Assembly: GCA_016709155.1 (NCBI GenBank)
Contig: JADJEI010000010.1
Coordinates: forward strand, 1 to 9,810
Source: Ignavibacteriales bacterium
GTDB taxonomy: Bacteria > Bacteroidota > Ignavibacteria > Ignavibacteriales > Ignavibacteriaceae
Length of the DNA: 9,810 nt
Direction of reading: 5' to 3'
Part shown: positions 7,092-9,810 of the stretch, one piece after another
Position numbering within the stretch: position 1 is the first letter of the stretch
How the letters are laid out: the number at the start of each line of letters is the position of its first letter
Program-made: the position numbers and the translations under genes
The notes under the pieces: generated by a model
Told to the model about the DNA's origin: nothing
Seen by the model: the letters and a program-made list of their open reading frames with translations, nothing else
Databases searched by the model: none

Positions 7092-8385
7092 TTTGTCCTC
7101 CAATTCTGCATTATGTATTACACAAAATACACTGTCAACATTTCCAACTCTCCACTTATTGTTAAAATACAAAACAGCAGTGGTGTCTGTATAATATTCA
7201 GCCACTGGACAGTCATCAATCTCAGGAAAAGGATTATATCCCTCAGGGCTGTAAAACGTATTATTCTTTATCCAGGCAGTGGTGGGGGTCGTTAAAGCAT
7301 CTGCCCAGTCTATTCGGAATGTTGGTTTGCTTGGGTCTAATGAACCTATTTTACAATTTTCGATCTTCGTTGAGAAATGACCAACCCTTGGGTGATCATC
7401 TTGTGTGATACCTATTCCTTTGCCGCCAATTACGGTACTATTTGTTACTTGCACAAGCGGTTTCTCAAGCTTATATGCCACGTTATTCTGATCATAGTAT
7501 ATTGAATCCCAACCACTTTCTATGCCCGACTTTCTATCTACAACTGTGTTTATATCACAAGCAACAAATCTTGCCTGCCCCGTTTTCCAAACACGAATTG
7601 AATCCTCACCATATGGAACCCAATAAGAACTATCAGGGTTCTGGAACATATGTACTCCATCACCTTGATGATTTGCATCTGGTTCGTCTTCGCCTGTCGA
7701 GTAGATGATTGATGAATCTACTGTTGTCCTGTAACCTGCTATCTGCATTCCATCCCAGCCTGAATTCATTATGTATGATCTCCTAAACGTTGCATCATCG
7801 CCAAACAGCTTTACTCCGCAAGGTGATTTAATTAATATAGAGGAGGTATCAGAGGTATCCTCTTGCCGCCCATCCGCAATTAACTATCGAATCATTATAA
7901 GCATAAAAGTAAATCGAGGCTGCGTCCTCTTATCCCAAATCCTCTGAATCTTCTGATCTGTATATCTTTGATTGTAATGTTATCAGCATTCTCAAGATCA
8001 AATCCCTTAATGCTCCAGAGGTAAGGGTCATCATCAAAGGGGTTTGATTGCCCTTGCAGTATAGTCTTGGTTTTTCCCTTACCAATGAAAGATATACCGC
8101 TAAGATTGCTGATAAAAATACTATCAACAATAAAAGTTGAGTCAATGAGATTGTAAGAAGTATTTGAAGCTAAATTGTCTTGCATATCGTTAAATGAATA
8201 CGCATTACTCCAGCTCGAGCCGGAGTGATCGCCTGTGCCGTGAGGCGTTACATATTTAGCAATATTGGAGGGGTGATACACTGTTTTATCTCCAAAGTGA
8301 GAGGAGATAGTGTGCTAGAGTCTGCAGCAATAAACAAAGCAATCACTGCAAAGAACAGAACCGAACGAATGAGCAGGTCTTTCAT
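7083..8385 (-). CDS. Unit II gene A: secreted right-handed beta-helix-type protein (frameshifted)
   Basis: Reconstructs to about 433 residues; function unknown. ATG at 8383-8385 behind AGGAGG, with signal peptide MKDLLIRSVLFFAVIALFIAA. Open stretches as written: 8385 to about 8270, 8281-7895 (KYVTPHGTGDHSGSSWSNAY through IQIRRFRGFGIRG) and 7769-7083, whose frame is open upstream to about 7860 (GVKLFGDDATF). Frame changes fall near 8305, 7930 and 7860. The core motifs are intact: GWDGMQIAGY, NHQGDGVHMF, SGIESG, GKGIGITQ, and the CPVAE and FC cysteines near the end. It ends GAC-AAA-ATG-AAA-TAA, so its last ATG is also the apparent start of gene B in another frame. By comparison with unit III (GAT-TAA before ATG), a T may be missing there. 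No sorting domain. Confidence 0.8.
7097..7101 (-). promoter_or_regulatory. Ribosome binding site of unit II gene B
   Basis: GGAGG in the last codons of gene A, five bases before the ATG at 7091. It supports 7091 rather than the in-frame TTG at 7068, which would cut away most of the signal peptide. Confidence 0.72.
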
Positions 8386-8390
8386 AAGAT

Positions 8391-8396
8391 CCTCCT
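8391..8396 (-). promoter_or_regulatory. Ribosome binding site of unit II gene A
   Basis: AGGAGG with a five-base spacer to the ATG at 8385, as in units III and IV. Confidence 0.8.
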
Positions 8397-8459
8397 TAAA
8401 ATATTACTGAAAGAATGTTAAATAAGTTATTTACCTCTCCTGATAAAATTTTCAGAAGC

Positions 8460-8488
8460 ATATTACAAATAGAAAAGGAGAAAGTCAA
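8460..8488 (-). promoter_or_regulatory. Sigma-70-like promoter of unit II
   Basis: TTGACT (8483-8488), 17-base spacer, TAATAT (8460-8465), reading leftward. The leader of about 70 bases to the ATG at 8385 is closely similar to that of unit IV, including the TATCAGGAGAGG element. Confidence 0.72.
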
Positions 8489-8509
8489 TCACACGAATTA
8501 GTGAAAATA

Positions 8510-8543
8510 AAAGATGACATCCCGATAGTGGGATGTCATCTTT
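8510..8543 (-). terminator. Hairpin terminator after unit I gene B
   Basis: The strongest of the three: a perfect 14-bp stem AAAGATGACATCCC / GGGATGTCATCTTT with loop GATAGT. On the minus strand the stem is followed by TATTTTC, a credible U tail. It starts 11 bases past the B stop at 8554. Confidence 0.78.
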
Positions 8544-8553
8544 AAGAAATAAT

Positions 8554-9810
8554 TCAGCGGAGTAAAATCATCTTCTTAGTTTCAATAAAACCCCCCGCCC
8601 CGCTTACGGGGTAAACTCTTAATTGGTAGTAGTACACTCCGCTGGACAGGCTGATAGCCTGTCCTACGTTAAACTCAACTTCGTAAATGCCGGGCTGCTG
8701 TGTTTCGTTTACAAGTGTTGCTGTTTCATTTCTAATACATCAAATACTTTTAACGAAACCAATATGTCACCCTTCAACAAGCTCAGGGTGACAGTGGGAA
8801 TTGTATATTTTATTTTTGTTGTTGGATTAAATGGGTTGGGGTAGTTCTGCTCAAGAGAAAATTCTGTTGGTGAAGTTATTTCAACCTCAACTGTGTTTGA
8901 ATATTCAAATGTTCCATCAAAGTCAACTTGTTTTAATCTGTATTGATATTTACCTGAAGAGAGATTTTATCAGTGAATGAGTAACTCTTTGGTTCAGTAG
9001 TAGTACCAAACCCTGGAATGAAACCGATGACCTGCCAATCCGTTTGACTATTGACGTTTGACATTTGACTCCTCTGCATTTCAAACCGCTAAGTTATTTG
9101 TCTCCGTTGCGGTTGCCAGTTAAGTGAAACGGAGTTTCGCTCTGCTGTTGCTGTGAAGGATGTTAGTTCGACTGGGACAATATCGCTGGAGATCCTTAAT
9201 AGCATTGCTTCTTTCTGAAAGAGATTTGTGTTTGCGAACCTGCAATAATGTAATCTCCATTCTGAGCTTGTATGACTGATTGACAATAAGTATCAGCATT
9301 GGTTAAGTGGTGAAAGTGTATAACTTTCTATTAATTTCGTCCACAAAGTATCGCCAAACTCATTTGTTCTAATAATCCAACCATAATCAATATCCCATTG
9401 ACCCGATCCACAAACAATATACCCGCCATCACTTGTTTGTTGAACTGAGTAACCAATATCGTAATCATTTTGATAATCATAAGTTTTTCCCCTCTACATT
9501 GCCGGAGCGAGTCGGTTTTGAGAAGCCAGAGATCACCAGCATATCCGAGCCAGGTGGATTATAATACCTCCCTGTAACTATAAAACCTTTATCGTTGGTT
9601 TCTGTAATCGATTTGAAAATATCCGATTCAGAACCTGGACTGCTATATTGTTTTGACCACAATGAATGCCTTCTGAATTCAATTTAATTAACCATCCGTC
9701 AAAAAAGTGACTTGGATAATAACCAGCAATAACATATCCATTATCCGCTGTGTTTTCATTGACCATGGACTTCATTCCCAACACTACAAAAATTTTTCCC
9801 ATTGAGTTGT
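8554..9810 (-). CDS. Unit I gene B: C-terminal part of a beta-propeller / T9SS sorting domain protein (heavily frameshifted; begins beyond the right edge)
   Basis: Only the last four blades, the FnIII-like domain and the sorting domain are present. Conceptual reading: DNGYVIAGYYPSHFFDGWL, then LWSKQYSSPGSESDIFKSI, then DIGYSVQQTSDGGYIVCG, then DTLWTKLIESYTLSPL, then the FnIII-like SLNWQ and the sorting domain NYPNPFNPTTKIKYTIP. The end FIETKKMILLR with TGA at 8554-8556 is in frame here, unlike in unit II. About nine single-base disruptions are visible (near 9660, 9540, 9500, 9304, 9219, 9113, 9090, 8968 and 8733), the highest density in the window. From about 9120 to 9350 the DNA is nearly identical to unit II (5895-6120), and most differences there are indels. 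It is either a decayed copy or an unpolished contig stretch; as written it cannot make a full protein. Confidence 0.78.
8591..8611. repeat. GC-rich palindromic insert in the last codons of unit I gene B
   Basis: The same CCCCG-CTTA-CGGGG core (8598-8611) behind CCCCCC as in unit II, but one base shorter. It is read in frame here as YPVSGAGG and runs into FIETKKMILLR and the stop at 8554. This shows that the insert is compatible with an intact C-terminus. Confidence 0.65.
8765..8793. repeat. REP-like palindrome in the sorting-domain coding region of unit I gene B
   Basis: TGTCACCCT (8765-8773) and AGGGTGACA (8785-8793) around TCAACAAGCTC. Read in frame as VTLSLLKG between KIKYTIP and DILVSLKVFD. 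One base in the loop differs from the unit II copy (CGACAAG versus CAACAAG), while both arms are unchanged. Confidence 0.72.
9043..9070. repeat. Heptanucleotide degenerate tandem repeat inside unit I gene B (different consensus)
   Basis: Four 7-base units TTTGACT, ATTGACG, TTTGACA, TTTGACT on the plus strand (GTCAAAn-type on the coding strand), read as SQMSNVNSQ. It occupies the same loop of the FnIII-like domain as the CAGTCnn heptads of units II and III. It shares the period and the GTC core but otherwise differs in sequence. Confidence 0.68.

Larger units (their letters stand above)
1..9810 (-). repeat. Tandem array of about 3.24-kb A-B gene modules
   Basis: Equivalent landmarks recur at constant distance: -10 boxes at 1984, 5224 and 8460 (3240 and 3236 bases apart), terminators at 2035, 5274 and 8510, and A-gene starts at 1910, 5149 and 8385. 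Unit III spans about 2035-5252 and unit II about 5274-8488. Both ends of the array lie outside the window. No transposase, integrase or direct-repeat boundary was seen. Confidence 0.85.

Noticed and set aside
7930..8145. Second minus-strand open frame overlapping unit II gene A
   Set aside because: Out-of-frame shadow of the beta-helix reading; its protein has no match to the paralogues.
1..9810. CRISPR array, transposon or integron as the cause of the repeats
   Set aside because: The repeat unit is a pair of full genes of about 3.24 kb. There are no short direct repeats with spacers, no transposase or integrase, no terminal inverted repeats and no attC-like sites. No tRNA or rRNA was seen.

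Overview
The window is a tandem array of one bicistronic gene module, transcribed entirely leftward (minus strand). Each unit reads promoter -> gene A -> gene B -> hairpin terminator, and the next unit's promoter follows directly. The -10 boxes of the three visible promoters lie at 1984, 5224 and 8460, giving a repeat period of about 3.24 kb. I number units in transcription order from the right: I (only the 3' part of B), II, III (both complete) and IV (A complete, B running off the left edge). No stretch above 300 bases lacks a gene. The three intergenic spacers (about 170-220 bases) hold only terminator, promoter, leader and ribosome binding site.

Gene A encodes a Sec-exported right-handed parallel beta-helix-type protein of about 410-430 residues without an obvious sorting domain. 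Gene B encodes a Sec-exported protein of about 590 residues: seven repeats of about 50 residues that fit a seven-bladed beta-propeller, then a fibronectin-III-like domain, then a type IX secretion (T9SS) type A C-terminal sorting domain. A and B are tightly spaced, with a good Shine-Dalgarno at the end of A, so they look translationally coupled. The likely product is a set of co-expressed, paralogous secreted or surface protein pairs. Their ligand or substrate cannot be told from sequence.

The T9SS domain (NYPNPFNPST/T, YDILGNEVATLVN, KKMILLR-type end), the fibronectin-like linker (FTATAERNSVSLNWQ) and the low GC content point to Bacteroidota in the broad sense. The wording of these motifs resembles Ignavibacteria/Chlorobi-type genomes more than classical Bacteroidia, and the TTGACT-N17-TAATAT promoters fit that. 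This placement is an inference.

Three short DNA repeats sit inside the B coding sequences, at loop positions of the C-terminal modules: a heptanucleotide degenerate tandem repeat, a REP-like palindrome (the 'PELVEG/LSLSKG' element) and a GC-rich palindrome. Many genes are interrupted by single-base indels. Paralogue comparison restores one continuous protein each time. Indels are rare in the left half (one or two per gene) and frequent on the right, which suggests uncorrected long-read assembly error or progressive decay of older copies. Each gene is therefore annotated over its reconstructed extent, with disruption sites listed.
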